Origin: Chloroflexota bacterium
Lineage (GTDB): Bacteria; Chloroflexota; UBA11872; UBA12225
Direction: 5' to 3'
Assembly: GCA_030447525.1 (NCBI GenBank)
Contig: JAUJOR010000006.1
Span: 7,331 to 71,330, forward strand
Length of the DNA stretch: 64,000 nt
The notes under the pieces were generated by a model. The model was not told the DNA's origin. It saw only the letters and a list, made by a program, of their open reading frames with translations, and ran no database searches. The position numbers were made by a program, and so were the translations under genes. Below are positions 1-7,873 of this stretch, one piece after another (within the stretch, counting starts at the first letter, position 1; each line of letters begins with the position of its first letter).

Positions 1-1
1 C

Positions 2-125
2 ACGCTCCACGGGGGCCACGGCGCGGACGTTTTCACCTTCTTCAAGGGGTTTTCCAGCGGCACCACCATACTGGACTTCAACGGCGCAGCCGGGGACCGC
101 GACAAGCTCGTGTTCTTGAACTACC
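2..125 (+). pseudogene. RTX/serralysin-like C-terminal repeat fragment (partial)
   Basis: The frame starting at base 2 reads a GGHGADVFTF turn followed by TILDFN and GDRDKLVF. This is the usual closing pattern of RTX (haemolysin-type calcium-binding) proteins: a GGxGxD nonapeptide, then a DTIxDF and GDxIDL-like strand. The 5' part lies outside the window. Around base 125 the similarity stops and the frame runs on without recognisable content to a stop at 314-316. From base 120 another frame encodes a LuxR tail, so the RTX end appears truncated by a junction. Family assignment rests on about 40 residues only. Confidence 0.5.
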
Positions 126-302
126 GAGGTCTTGCGCCTGATCGCCGCGGGCCGGACGAACCGGGAGACCGCCCGCGATCTCTTTCTGAGCCCACGCACG
201 GTCGAGATGTACGTCGGCAACATCCTCGCCAAGCTGAACTGCGCCTCGCGAACCGAGGCGACGCACAAGGCCCACGAGCTACGACTCTTGTCCCAAGGAT
301 GA
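120..302 (+). pseudogene. LuxR-type HTH domain fragment (response-regulator tail)
   Basis: This frame reads [26 protein letters not shown] and [14 protein letters not shown] and ends in TGA at 300-302. It is a nearly complete GerE/LuxR four-helix DNA-binding domain, as found at the C terminus of NarL-type regulators and LuxR solo proteins. An in-frame TGA at 117-119 lies immediately upstream and there is no start codon or receiver domain, so only the tail of the gene is present. It is joined in a different frame to an RTX-like tail, which points to a rearrangement, an assembly join or a frameshifted chimera. It is probably not expressed as a functional regulator. Confidence 0.65.
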
Positions 303-375
303 TGCGGAGGGGGTAACCGGATGGGAAACTGCGCTCTCGGGGCGTAGCCTATGTCGCGCCTGGATGGACGGCATG

Positions 376-936
376 TCAACCGGCTGCCGCTTTGTCGGTA
401 ATGCTCCGCAAGCGCTGCTTCTGCTGTTTGGCGGGTACTTTGAGGAGGGAGCGCAGGCCCCGCTCGGTCACGATCGGCGTTGGTAGCGGGTGACCGAGCG
501 CGGCCAGCGCCTCGAGAACCTCCAGTGCGAGCTTGAGCAGGCCCAGGACCTGGGTCACGCCGGCGCGGGTCACTCCGGGTTGGCGGGCCAGATCAGCCCG
601 ATACGCGCACTCCCCCGCGCTCGGCATCCGCTGCCATTCTTGCGCCACGGCGATCGGGTTGCGGTACTGCCTGGCGGGCTCAACCGGCGCTCTCGGCGGG
701 TCGAAGTACCCGGGCGGCGCGGCGCTCTCGAAGTGGTAGGCCCGCCGCGACGCTCCGCGCACCGCCAGCACTGCGCGAGCGACGACTGCTAAATTCGAGA
801 AAGCTCGGGATTTCCTCCTCCTTGGGGATGGTGACGGATTGTTCGCGGCGCGCAGATCCTGCCCTGGAGCGAAGGGGTGACAACAACTCGTGGTCGTACT
901 ACGGGGCAGGGGCGCTGAGACCTCGCAGGAGGTCAA
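376..936 (-). CDS. HTH protein resembling recombinase-associated/ParB-type HTH
   Basis: The supported part is the C-terminal 110 or so residues. It contains YRNPIAVAQEWQRM, then RADLARQPGVTRAGVTQVLG and LKLALEVLEALAALG. This helix-turn-helix pattern is found in small orphan proteins and at the C-terminal end of some serine recombinases, where a short helix (A-xEW/Y-Q-xxL) precedes a KorB/ParB-like HTH. The first 60 residues are low-complexity and Arg/Ser-rich, so the true start is probably further in. No catalytic recombinase domain is visible, so this is either an orphan HTH protein or the tail of a decayed recombinase. It overlaps the end of the convergent-frame hydrolase at 899 by about 38 bases, another sign that the annotated start is too long. 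Confidence 0.5.
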   Translation of the reverse strand: MTSCEVSAPLPRSTTTSCCHPFAPGQDLRAANNPSPSPRRRKSRAFSNLAVVARAVLAVRGASRRAYHFESAAPPGYFDPPRAPVEPARQYRNPIAVAQEWQRMPSAGECAYRADLARQPGVTRAGVTQVLGLLKLALEVLEALAALGHPLPTPIVTERGLRSLLKVPAKQQKQRLRSITDKAAAG

Positions 937-1693
937 GGGTGGCGGCGAGCGTTTGTTCTTGTTGCGCCTCGCGGCTGATCGTCGCCCCTTTGTCGCCCGG
1001 TTGCGGGCCGTACCACCCGAACTGAGCGTGGTTTCCGCCCTCGATGCGGACGTAGGTAGTCCCTGGAGGCAGGAGGCGGCGGGAGGCCTCCACCTCGTCT
1101 GTGGTGGAGAGTCCGTCCAGCGTGCCGTAGACGACGACGACGGACAGGGCGCGTCCGGAGAGGTCGTCGCTCGACGCCGGGTACGCCCCCCACAGGACGA
1201 GGCCCTCGATCAGCTGGGGCCGGCGATTGGCGAAGCGTGCGGCCATCGCCCCGCCCAGGGAGTGCCCGCCCACCGCCCAGCGCGTTACCGCGGGAAAGGC
1301 GTGGGTGACCTCGGCCGCTCGGTCGATGCCTAGGATGGCCAGGTTCAAGGGCATGGGGACGATCACGGCCAGGTAGCCCGCGGCGGCGACGCCGCGGGCG
1401 ATGGGGGCGTAAGCGGCCGGGCTGACGCGCCCGCCGGGGTAGACGATCAGCCCGCCGGTGGGCTGCCGGCCCACCGGCCTGAAGACCAGCCAGCGTCCCG
1501 TCTCCACTTGCACCTCGGCTGTAGACTGCAAGGCCTGCCGGGCCTCCGGCAAGGGGCCTAAAGGAGTGGATGCCCAGATCAGAAAGCCGGCGATCAGGGG
1601 CACCAGGAGTGTGGCCAGCGCCAGGAGCAGGCGTGTCCGGCGCTGCATGGGGCGAGCAACAGGGGTGGGGCGAGCACGAGGGGGGGCGGCCAC
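899..1693 (-). CDS. Alpha/beta hydrolase, membrane-anchored
   Basis: A 264-residue protein. An N-terminal hydrophobic segment (about residues 20-42) would anchor or export it. The alpha/beta hydrolase fold follows, with the nucleophile elbow GGHSLGG (Ser near residue 145), a YGTLDGL segment supplying the likely acid, and a GGNHAQFG segment supplying the catalytic His. The order and length fit the Abhydrolase_5/dienelactone-hydrolase-like group, whose substrates vary, so no substrate can be named. A second ATG at residue 16 (MQRRTRLLL) may be the true start because the signal anchor begins there. It lies 8 bases downstream of queA on the same strand, so the two may be cotranscribed. Confidence 0.75.
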   Translation of the reverse strand: MAAPPRARPTPVARPMQRRTRLLLALATLLVPLIAGFLIWASTPLGPLPEARQALQSTAEVQVETGRWLVFRPVGRQPTGGLIVYPGGRVSPAAYAPIARGVAAAGYLAVIVPMPLNLAILGIDRAAEVTHAFPAVTRWAVGGHSLGGAMAARFANRRPQLIEGLVLWGAYPASSDDLSGRALSVVVVYGTLDGLSTTDEVEASRRLLPPGTTYVRIEGGNHAQFGWYGPQPGDKGATISREAQQEQTLAATLDLLRGLSAPAP

Positions 1694-1701
1694 GGTAGTA
1701 C

Positions 1702-2940
1702 TTAGAGGATGAGGCAGGCATCGCCAAAGGAGTAGAAACGGTAGCCTTGGGCGATGGCGGTATCGTAGGCGCGGCGGATAAAGTCACGCCCGGCGAAGGC
1801 GCTGACCAGCATCAGCAGAGTCGAGCGGGGGAGATGGAAGTTGGTAATCATGGCATCGACGACCCGGAAATGGTAGCCAGGATAGATGAAGAGGCGCGTC
1901 CAGCCACTCCAATCAGGGAACGAGGGATTGGTGGCTGCGCTGCCGGTGCCCCCTTCCCAGGGTCGGTCCCCTGAGGCGGCCCAGGACTCCAGGGTGCGGA
2001 CGGCGGTGGTACCGACGGCGATGACTCGCCCGCCGGCATCCTTGGTGGCGGCAATAGCCGCGGCCGTGGCACCCGGGACGGCGGCGAGCTCGGCGTGCAT
2101 CTCATGGTCAACTACCCGATCCGCCCGCACTGGACGGAACGTATCCGGTCCCACGTGCAGGGTGACGAAGGCCAGCCTCACGCCCCCGGCGGCGAGGGCC
2201 TCCAGCAGGGCCGGCGTGAAGTGCAGCCCGGCGGTGGGGGCGGCCGCCGATCCGGCCAGGCGGGCGTACACCGTCTGGTAACGCTCCGGGTCGGCCAGCG
2301 GCGCCCGGATGTATGGGGGCAGGGGAACGTGCCCGTAGCGGGCGACTACCTCCTGCAGGGGCGCGCCGAAGCGGACCTGCATTGCCCCCATGGGCGTGCG
2401 CTCGCCGATCTGCACCTCGATCTGGCTGGCCATCTCCGAACTGCCGGCCGAAGCCACGGCCGCCGGATTCTCATCACCGCCGGCGGCCAGGCGCCGAGGA
2501 GCGGGCGCCGGACTGGCCGCGGCGGCCGCGGTGCGGGAGCCGGCTGCCTCGTCCACTGCCTCGTCCACTGCCTCGTCCACTGCCTCGTCCACGCCCGGCG
2601 CCTCCACGAGGGTCAGGCGCTGGCCGGGGCGCAGCCGGTTGATGGGGCGTACCAGGGCTTCCCACCAGCCATCCGGCAGCTCGCGCAGGAGGAGAAGCTC
2701 TACCCGACCCCCGGTGGACTTGCGGGCCCACAGCCGCCCGGGGAGGACGCGGCTGTCGTTGGCGACGAGGAGGTCACCGGGCCGCAGATACGTCCCGATG
2801 TCACGGAAGAGGCGGTGCTCCAGCTCGCCGGTGGCGCGGCGGAGCACCAGCAGGCGTGAGGCGTCGCGTGGCTCGACAGGGGTCTGGGCGATGCGTTCCG
2901 GTGGCAGATGGTAGTCGAAATCGGCGGTGTGAAGATCCAC
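1702..2940 (-). CDS. queA: S-adenosylmethionine:tRNA ribosyltransferase-isomerase
   Basis: QueA transfers and isomerises the ribosyl group of SAM to preQ1 in tRNA, giving epoxyqueuosine. Family signatures are present: DFDYHLPPERIAQ at the N terminus, LVANDSRVLPGRL, TAGLHFTP, VTLHVGPDTFRPV and a C-terminal MITNFHLPRSTLLMLV. I placed the start at a GTG six codons before DFDY. A GTG at 2994 adds 18 residues that the family normally lacks. The protein is long for QueA (usually near 345) because of an Ala/Pro-rich insert containing four VDEA units encoded by a perfect 12-bp tandem repeat. It lies downstream of ruvB, in line with the common queA/ruv linkage. Confidence 0.93.
   Translation of the reverse strand: MDLHTADFDYHLPPERIAQTPVEPRDASRLLVLRRATGELEHRLFRDIGTYLRPGDLLVANDSRVLPGRLWARKSTGGRVELLLLRELPDGWWEALVRPINRLRPGQRLTLVEAPGVDEAVDEAVDEAVDEAAGSRTAAAAASPAPAPRRLAAGGDENPAAVASAGSSEMASQIEVQIGERTPMGAMQVRFGAPLQEVVARYGHVPLPPYIRAPLADPERYQTVYARLAGSAAAPTAGLHFTPALLEALAAGGVRLAFVTLHVGPDTFRPVRADRVVDHEMHAELAAVPGATAAAIAATKDAGGRVIAVGTTAVRTLESWAASGDRPWEGGTGSAATNPSFPDWSGWTRLFIYPGYHFRVVDAMITNFHLPRSTLLMLVSAFAGRDFIRRAYDTAIAQGYRFYSFGDACLIL
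2545..2592. repeat. 12-bp tandem repeat, four perfect copies, inside queA
   Basis: The unit tgcctcgtccac occurs four times in direct succession at 2545, 2557, 2569 and 2581. On the minus strand it encodes four copies of Val-Asp-Glu-Ala within the non-conserved insert of QueA. The unit length is a multiple of three, so copy-number change would preserve the frame. Confidence 0.95.
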
Positions 2941-3050
2941 AGTCGTTGGTCTCAGGTGTTCGCCGGTCTCAGGGGCTCGCCGCCTTGCGGCCACAGCGTA
3001 CGCTCTGGCGATGTCCTCCCCAAGGGTGAGGACGGAGCGCCCGGGGCGCG

Positions 3051-4094
3051 TTAGAGTAACCGGGGCTGCGGGTTGCCCAGCCCGGGAGGCGGGAGGTTGA
3101 GGTGCTGGGCGGCCTCCTCGGTGGCCATGCGCCCGCTGCGCGTCTTCTGGAGAAAGCCGATCTGGAGGAGATAGGGCTCGTAGACGTCCTCGATGGTATC
3201 GGCTTCCTCGCCCACGGAGGCGGCGATGGTGCCCAGACCCACCGGACCGCCCTTGAAGCGGGTCAGAATCAGGTCCAGGATGCGCCGGTCCATCTCGTCC
3301 AGCCCCAGGTCGTCGATCCCCAGGGCGTTGAGGGCGTCCTGAGCCACCTCCAGGGTGATGATCCCTTCGGCCATCACCTGGGCGTAGTCCCGCACGCGGC
3401 GCAGGAGGCGCAAGGCGACCCGGGGGGTGCGCCGGGAGCGGCGGGCGATCTCCGTCCCCCCCAGGTCTTCCAGCTCTACCTTGTAGACACGCGCGGCGCG
3501 CTCCAGGAGCTGCTGCATCGCCGGGAGGTCGTAGAACTCCAGCCGGTATACCAGGCCGAACCGATCCCGCAGCGGAGCGGTGAGCAAGGCGGCGCGCGTC
3601 GTCGCCCCGATGAGGGTGAAGCGCTTGAGTGGGAGGCGCAGCACCTGGGCCCCCGTCCCCCGGCCGGAGACGATGTCCAGCATAAAGTCTTCCATGGCCG
3701 GGTAGAGCGACTCTTCGACCACGCGATTGAGGCGGTGGACCTCGTCTACAAACAGGACGTCCCGTGTGCCCAGGTTCATCAGTATGCTGGCCAGGGCGCC
3801 CTGGTGCTCGATCGCCGGGCCGGAGGTGGTCCTGATCTGCGCCCCCAGCTCGTGGGCGATGATCCGGGACAGGGTGGTCTTCCCCAGCCCCGGCGGCCCG
3901 TGCAGCAGGACGTGCTCTAGAGCCTCGCCGCGCGCGCGGGCGGCGGCGATGGCGATGGCCAGCTGCTCCTTTACCGGCGCCTGACCGACGTACTCCGCCA
4001 GCCGGCGCGGGCGCAGGGACTCGTCGTCGTCCTCCCCGAGGGGGCTCATCAGGCGCTCAGTTGCCATGTCCACGGGCGATTCCAGTGTACTCAT
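3051..4094 (-). CDS. ruvB: Holliday junction branch migration helicase RuvB
   Basis: RuvB is the AAA+ motor that drives Holliday-junction branch migration together with RuvA. The 347 residues include [11 protein letters not shown], Walker [10 protein letters not shown] at residues 66-74, the Walker B/DEVHR element [10 protein letters not shown], sensor [18 protein letters not shown], and the C-terminal winged helix ending in [13 protein letters not shown]. The length is typical. Its start overlaps the ruvA stop by 4 bases (ATGA), so translation is probably coupled. Confidence 0.97.
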   Translation of the reverse strand: MSTLESPVDMATERLMSPLGEDDDESLRPRRLAEYVGQAPVKEQLAIAIAAARARGEALEHVLLHGPPGLGKTTLSRIIAHELGAQIRTTSGPAIEHQGALASILMNLGTRDVLFVDEVHRLNRVVEESLYPAMEDFMLDIVSGRGTGAQVLRLPLKRFTLIGATTRAALLTAPLRDRFGLVYRLEFYDLPAMQQLLERAARVYKVELEDLGGTEIARRSRRTPRVALRLLRRVRDYAQVMAEGIITLEVAQDALNALGIDDLGLDEMDRRILDLILTRFKGGPVGLGTIAASVGEEADTIEDVYEPYLLQIGFLQKTRSGRMATEEAAQHLNLPPPGLGNPQPRLL

Positions 4095-4657
4095 TCTGGA
4101 CGCAGGATCTGCAGGGCCTGGCGCAGGCGCTCCTCCACCGGGACGGAGCCATCACGGGGGAGCTTGGCCACGGCGCCCTGCGCCTCGGCCGGGGCAAAGC
4201 CCATGGTCGTCAGCCAAGCCAGCAGCTCGCCGTCGTCGGCGCCGGCCCCCGTCACCGGCCCGATCTTGTCCTTCAGGTCGAGGACGATCTGCGCCGCGAG
4301 CTTCGCGCCGACCCCGGGGATGCGCCGCAGGGCGTTGACGTTCTCCCGGCCGATGTCGCCTCGCAGGGCGTCTACCGACGAACCGGAAAGGAGGGCCAGG
4401 GCCTTGGACGGACCGAGGCCGCGCACCGCCAGGAGCAGCTCGAACAGCTGCAGCTCAGGGGCGGTGGCAAAGCCGTACAGCGTCAGGGCGTCTTCCTGCA
4501 CGTGCAGGAAGGTGAACAGCTTGACCTGCTCCCCCGCCGCCGGCAGGCGCGCCGCCGTGGAGGCTGGGACGAGGGCACGCAGCCCCACCCCGCCGACGTC
4601 GACCACGGCGAACCCCTGGCCGGCGACCTCCAGGGTCCCCCGCAGCGAAACGATCAT
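4091..4657 (-). CDS. ruvA: Holliday junction branch migration protein RuvA
   Basis: RuvA is the tetrameric junction-binding subunit that loads RuvB. The N-terminal OB fold begins [11 protein letters not shown] and includes [13 protein letters not shown] and [13 protein letters not shown]. Two helix-hairpin-helix motifs follow ([13 protein letters not shown] and [19 protein letters not shown]). The short C-terminal domain III that contacts RuvB ends [17 protein letters not shown]. At 188 residues it is of normal size. ruvC lies 97 bases upstream and ruvB overlaps downstream, giving the standard ruvC-ruvA-ruvB order on the minus strand. Confidence 0.96.
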   Translation of the reverse strand: MIVSLRGTLEVAGQGFAVVDVGGVGLRALVPASTAARLPAAGEQVKLFTFLHVQEDALTLYGFATAPELQLFELLLAVRGLGPSKALALLSGSSVDALRGDIGRENVNALRRIPGVGAKLAAQIVLDLKDKIGPVTGAGADDGELLAWLTTMGFAPAEAQGAVAKLPRDGSVPVEERLRQALQILRPE

Positions 4658-4754
4658 CCCTTCATCCCTTACCGGAACGAATCTCGGCCGGCACGTGGAT
4701 CGCTCAACTGCAGGGCCGGAATCGAAGATTGTGTAGGGGAGTGCCGGGCAACGA

Positions 4755-5258
4755 TCAGTGGCGCACGCCGAAGGAGCGGAGCCGGCTGAGGCGGGTGTGG
4801 CAGAGGGCGATGGCCAATGCGTCGGCCGCGTCGTCCGGGGCCGGGATCTCGGGGAGGTCGAGAAAGGCCTGGGTCATGCGCTGCATCTGGCCTTTCTCCG
4901 CCCGGCCGGAGCCGGCCATACCCTGCTTGACCTCCGCCGGGGTGTACTCGGACACCGGGACGCCGGCCTCGGCCAGGGCCAAGAGGATGACCCCCCGGGC
5001 CTGGCCGACGCTGATTGCGGTGGTGGTGTTGCGCCCGAAAAAGAGCTTCTCCACGGCCGCTTCGGAGGGCCGGTGCTCGGCAATAAGGCCACGGAGGGCC
5101 AGGAACAGGGTGAGGAGCCGCCGGGGCATAGGATCTTCGGCACGGGTCTCGACGACGCCATAGGCCAGGGCGACGCAGCGCTCGTCTGCCCCACCGGAGG
5201 CCTCGTACCCACGCACGAAGCCGTACCCCGTCGTCGCCGTGCCCGGATCGATCCCCAT
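4755..5258 (-). CDS. ruvC: Crossover junction endodeoxyribonuclease RuvC
   Basis: RuvC is the Holliday-junction resolvase. I chose the ATG that gives MGIDPGTATTGYG, which places the first catalytic Asp at residue 4 and gives 167 residues, the family norm. The open frame extends 70 codons upstream to 5468, but that sequence is Pro/Arg-rich and unlike RuvC. Other active-site regions are present: AAVEKLFFGRNTTTA with the catalytic Glu, EYTPAEVKQGMAGSGRAEKGQM, and the C-terminal DDAADALAIALCH with the last acidic residues. It belongs to the ruvC-ruvA-ruvB run and lies downstream of yebC, a very common arrangement. Confidence 0.95.
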   Translation of the reverse strand: MGIDPGTATTGYGFVRGYEASGGADERCVALAYGVVETRAEDPMPRRLLTLFLALRGLIAEHRPSEAAVEKLFFGRNTTTAISVGQARGVILLALAEAGVPVSEYTPAEVKQGMAGSGRAEKGQMQRMTQAFLDLPEIPAPDDAADALAIALCHTRLSRLRSFGVRH

Positions 5259-5476
5259 GATGACCGCGCCCGGCAGGAGTGCAAGCCCGGGAGCGGCCGG
5301 TGGCCTATCCATGGCGGCCCGGCGGTTGGGATCATCGTTGGGGGCGTCCTGGGGGCCATCCCCCTCCACGGGAAGGGACCAGCCGGCGGACTCCCCCACC
5401 CCGCCGCGCGAGGCGATGACGCGCCGGGCGCGCGCCGTCATCTCGTCGAGGCGGGACGAGTCAGGCACCCCGAAGC

Positions 5477-6229
5477 CTATGAGGCCAGCTCGGCTACCAG
5501 CTCCTCTGACAGGTCGAGGTTGGTATTCACGTTCTGCACGTCGTCCAGGTCTTCCAGTCGCTCCAGGAGGCGCACCACCTGAGTAGACCGCTGGTCGTCC
5601 AGCGTGACCATCGTCTTGGGGACGATCGTCCGCTCCGCCGTCTCCACCTCCAGGCCGGCGTCTTCCATCTTGCGGCGCACCTGCTCCAGCTCTTCCAGAT
5701 TGGTGTAGATCTCCAGCACCTTGCCGTCCTGGTTGACGTCGGTAGCCCCGGCGTCGATGGCCTGCAGCGTCACGTCGTCCGGGTCGTGGCTGTTCAGGTT
5801 GACGGCCACGATGCCGCGGGGCTCGAACTGCCAGGCCACCGAGCCGTTCTCCCCCAGGCTCCCGCCGTTGCGCGTAAAGACGTTACGCACCTCGGCCACG
5901 GTGCGGTGGCGGTTATCTGTGAGAGCCTCGACGAAGATGGCCACACCACCGGGACCGTAGCCCTCGTAGGTGACTTCTTCCAGCTGCGCGGCGCCATCTC
6001 CGGAGCCCGTCGCCCGGGCGATGGCGCGCTGGATGTTTTCCTGCGGCATGTTCTCACTCCGCGCCCGCTGCATCGCCAGCCGGAGGCGAAAGTTCGTTTC
6101 CGGGTCACCGCCCCCCTGACGGGCGGCGACCGTAATCTCCCGCGCCAGCTTGGTGAATATCTGACCGCGCTTGGCGTCGTTGGCACCCTTTTGTCGCTTG
6201 ATCTGCGCCCACTTGCTGTGGCCAGACAT
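5477..6229 (-). CDS. yebC: YebC/PmpR family regulatory protein
   Basis: The YebC/TACO1 family was described as DNA-binding regulators (PmpR), and more recent work links some members to relief of ribosome stalling at proline-rich stretches. The diagnostic N terminus MSGHSKWAQIKRQKGANDAK is present, followed by RGQIFTKLAREI, NMPQENIQRAIARATG, YEGYGPGGVAIFVEALTDN, VRNVFTRNGGSLGENGSVAW, and LEDLDDVQNVNTNLD near the end. The start at this ATG gives 250 residues, the usual size. The 20-codon extension to 6289 is not family sequence. It leads the ruv cluster and is probably its first cistron. Confidence 0.96.
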   Translation of the reverse strand: MSGHSKWAQIKRQKGANDAKRGQIFTKLAREITVAARQGGGDPETNFRLRLAMQRARSENMPQENIQRAIARATGSGDGAAQLEEVTYEGYGPGGVAIFVEALTDNRHRTVAEVRNVFTRNGGSLGENGSVAWQFEPRGIVAVNLNSHDPDDVTLQAIDAGATDVNQDGKVLEIYTNLEELEQVRRKMEDAGLEVETAERTIVPKTMVTLDDQRSTQVVRLLERLEDLDDVQNVNTNLDLSEELVAELAS

Positions 6230-6337
6230 CCCTCGTGCTCCCGTTATCAGCCCCGCCACGATGCCCAACGGCCAGGCCGGCCAGGACACCGGTCCAGCGG
6301 ATCAGGCCGCGGACCGAAAATGGGGCCATCACTACCC

Positions 6338-6345
6338 ATTATAAT
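6338..6345. promoter_or_regulatory. Candidate -10 element (TATAAT readable on both strands)
   Basis: The stretch attataat between yebC (minus) and the membrane protein at 6459 (plus) contains TATAAT on each strand and is the only AT-rich island in this gap. It could serve the yebC-ruv operon, the plus-strand gene, or both. I see no convincing TTGACA at the right distance, so this is tentative. Confidence 0.35.
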
Positions 6346-6458
6346 CCGGCCGATCCGTGCGGTTGCCCCCGTTCCCGGCTGCTCCCGGTTGCTCGCTGGC
6401 GCGGGTCCGGCCACACGGCGCGCCCTTGCGCCTTAATCCCTATTTCTGACTTACCGGC

Positions 6459-6977
6459 ATGACCGTAGACTTCCAGCGCCTCCTGGGCAGTAGCTTCATC
6501 AGCTTCATGCTCAGCTATATGCTGATGAAGTCGTGGCTCCCTTTCGCCCGCAGCCGCCCGGGTGAGGTGCTGCTCGAGGTACCCCTGACCTTAGTACAGC
6601 GCCTGCTCGTCCACCGTACCCAGGCCATCCTGGTGCTCCTCTACATCCTCGTCGGCAGCCTGCCGATCTTCGAGGAGCGATGGTTCCTCCCGGGGACGCA
6701 GCCGACCGCCATCGTGGCCCTGGCCATCATCATGATGTTGCCGCTACGCTACGTCTTCACCGACCAGGGTGTGCGCCTGAACAACGGGGTGCCGCGTCCC
6801 TATCGGGCCTTCCGGCGCTTTGTCATGCGCCCCGGTCGGGGGCTCCTGGCGAGCAACACCACCGTCACGCTACAGGGACGAAAGCAAGGCCGGGGCACCA
6901 CTCCCTCGTTCCTGCTGTTTATCCCTACCACGGCCGCCCCGGCGGTGTCTCGGCTGCTCAAGCGCCAGCTCAAGTAA
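6459..6977 (+). CDS. Small membrane protein of unknown function
   Basis: A 172-residue protein beginning MTVDFQRLLGSSFIS. Two hydrophobic helices are clear, roughly residues 48-66 (AILVLLYILVGSLPIF) and 82-100 (TAIVALAIIMMLPLRYV), and the N-terminal segment is amphipathic. After the second helix the protein becomes basic and probably cytosolic, with a SNTTVTLQGRKQGRGTTPS strand and a KRQLK tail. I recognise no family. It is transcribed divergently from the yebC-ruv operon and convergently with the metallohydrolase at 7027. Codon use matches neighbouring genes, so it is probably real. Confidence 0.6.
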   Translation: MTVDFQRLLGSSFISFMLSYMLMKSWLPFARSRPGEVLLEVPLTLVQRLLVHRTQAILVLLYILVGSLPIFEERWFLPGTQPTAIVALAIIMMLPLRYVFTDQGVRLNNGVPRPYRAFRRFVMRPGRGLLASNTTVTLQGRKQGRGTTPSFLLFIPTTAAPAVSRLLKRQLK

Positions 6978-7026
6978 TAGCACCTACGCCGTCCTTACCG
7001 GCACTGCGTACGTCCCATCAAGGGAG

Positions 7027-7803
7027 TCAGACGTCAACGACCTGGCCATCGTAGGCCAGGGCCATGCCCGGGGGCAGGCCGGCGTTCGTCAGCTCGTGGT
7101 CGAGCGAGTGAGAGATGTGGGTGAAGAGGGTGCGCCGGGGGGCCAGCTCCTGGGCTACGGCGATGGCCTGGTCGAGCGAGAAGTGCGTCGGGTGGCGATT
7201 TTTCCCCAGGGCATCCAGGATGAGGAGGTCGAGCCCGTGGAGGGCGGCCAGGGTGGCCGGGGCAATGGCGTTGCAGTCGGTGGCGTAGGCGAACTCCGGC
7301 CCGGCCTCCCGCTCCCGGACGCGGAACGCGGTGACGGCCAGCTCCCCGTGTCGCACTTCCAGGGGGGTGACGTGGAGGCCGGCCACTTCGAACGGGCCGT
7401 CGATGGGGAGGAGATTCAGCTTGGGCTTGCCCCCGCCTTCCTGGCCCACTTCGAAGGCGTAGATGAAGCGCTGGCGCACCGTGGCCAGGGTCTCCGCCGT
7501 GCCGTAAATGGGCATGGGGAGCTTTGTGCGCCAGTTGAAGATGCGCACGTCGTCCAGGCCGAAGATGTGGTCGGCGTGAGCGTGGGTGAACAGGATGGCG
7601 TCGAGGGCGGTGAGGCCGGCCGCCAGGGCCTGGAGACGGAACTCCGGGGCGGTGTCTACCACGACGCGTCGCTCCCCGGACTCGATCAAGATAGAAGAGC
7701 GGGTGCGCTGGTTGCGGGGGGAGCCGGAGGTGCACACGGGGCAGGGACAACCGATCACCGGGACGCCGTGACTCGTCCCGGTACCCAGGAAGCGCACGCG
7801 CAT
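7027..7803 (-). CDS. MBL-fold metallohydrolase, PhnP/RNase Z-like
   Basis: A 258-residue metallo-beta-lactamase-fold enzyme. It opens with the PhnP-like start MRVRFLGTGTSHGVPVIGC, including a CPCPVC cluster that in PhnP relatives binds a structural zinc. The metal-binding motif THAHADHIFGLDD (HxHxDH) follows, with ATDCNA, LILDALGKNRHPTHFSL and a final FTHISHSLDH supplying the remaining ligands. Relatives hydrolyse cyclic phosphodiesters or act as lipoate/nucleotide-processing hydrolases, so the exact substrate is unknown. It follows the BNR-repeat gene on the same strand after a 24-bp palindrome. Confidence 0.85.
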   Translation of the reverse strand: MRVRFLGTGTSHGVPVIGCPCPVCTSGSPRNQRTRSSILIESGERRVVVDTAPEFRLQALAAGLTALDAILFTHAHADHIFGLDDVRIFNWRTKLPMPIYGTAETLATVRQRFIYAFEVGQEGGGKPKLNLLPIDGPFEVAGLHVTPLEVRHGELAVTAFRVREREAGPEFAYATDCNAIAPATLAALHGLDLLILDALGKNRHPTHFSLDQAIAVAQELAPRRTLFTHISHSLDHELTNAGLPPGMALAYDGQVVDV

Positions 7804-7820
7804 CAGCCCTGCGCCTCAGA

Positions 7821-7844
7821 CGCCCCTGCCGTACGGCAGGGGCG
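7821..7844. repeat. 24-bp perfect palindrome
   Basis: The two halves cgcccctgccgt and acggcaggggcg are exact reverse complements with no spacer. It lies 29 bases after the stop of the BNR-repeat gene and upstream of the metallohydrolase, both on the minus strand, so it may act as a terminator hairpin. There is no T-run. The half-site acggcaggggc recurs near 31287, so it may be part of a dispersed repeat. Confidence 0.75.
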
Positions 7845-7873
7845 CGGCCGGCACCGGCAGTAGCCGTCGCCCG

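Noticed and set aside
376..936. Full serine recombinase gene.
   Set aside because: Only the HTH-type tail is visible; no catalytic resolvase domain was seen.
2545..2592. Microsatellite as a possible phase-variable frameshift site.
   Set aside because: The 12-base unit preserves the frame, so it would not switch the gene off.
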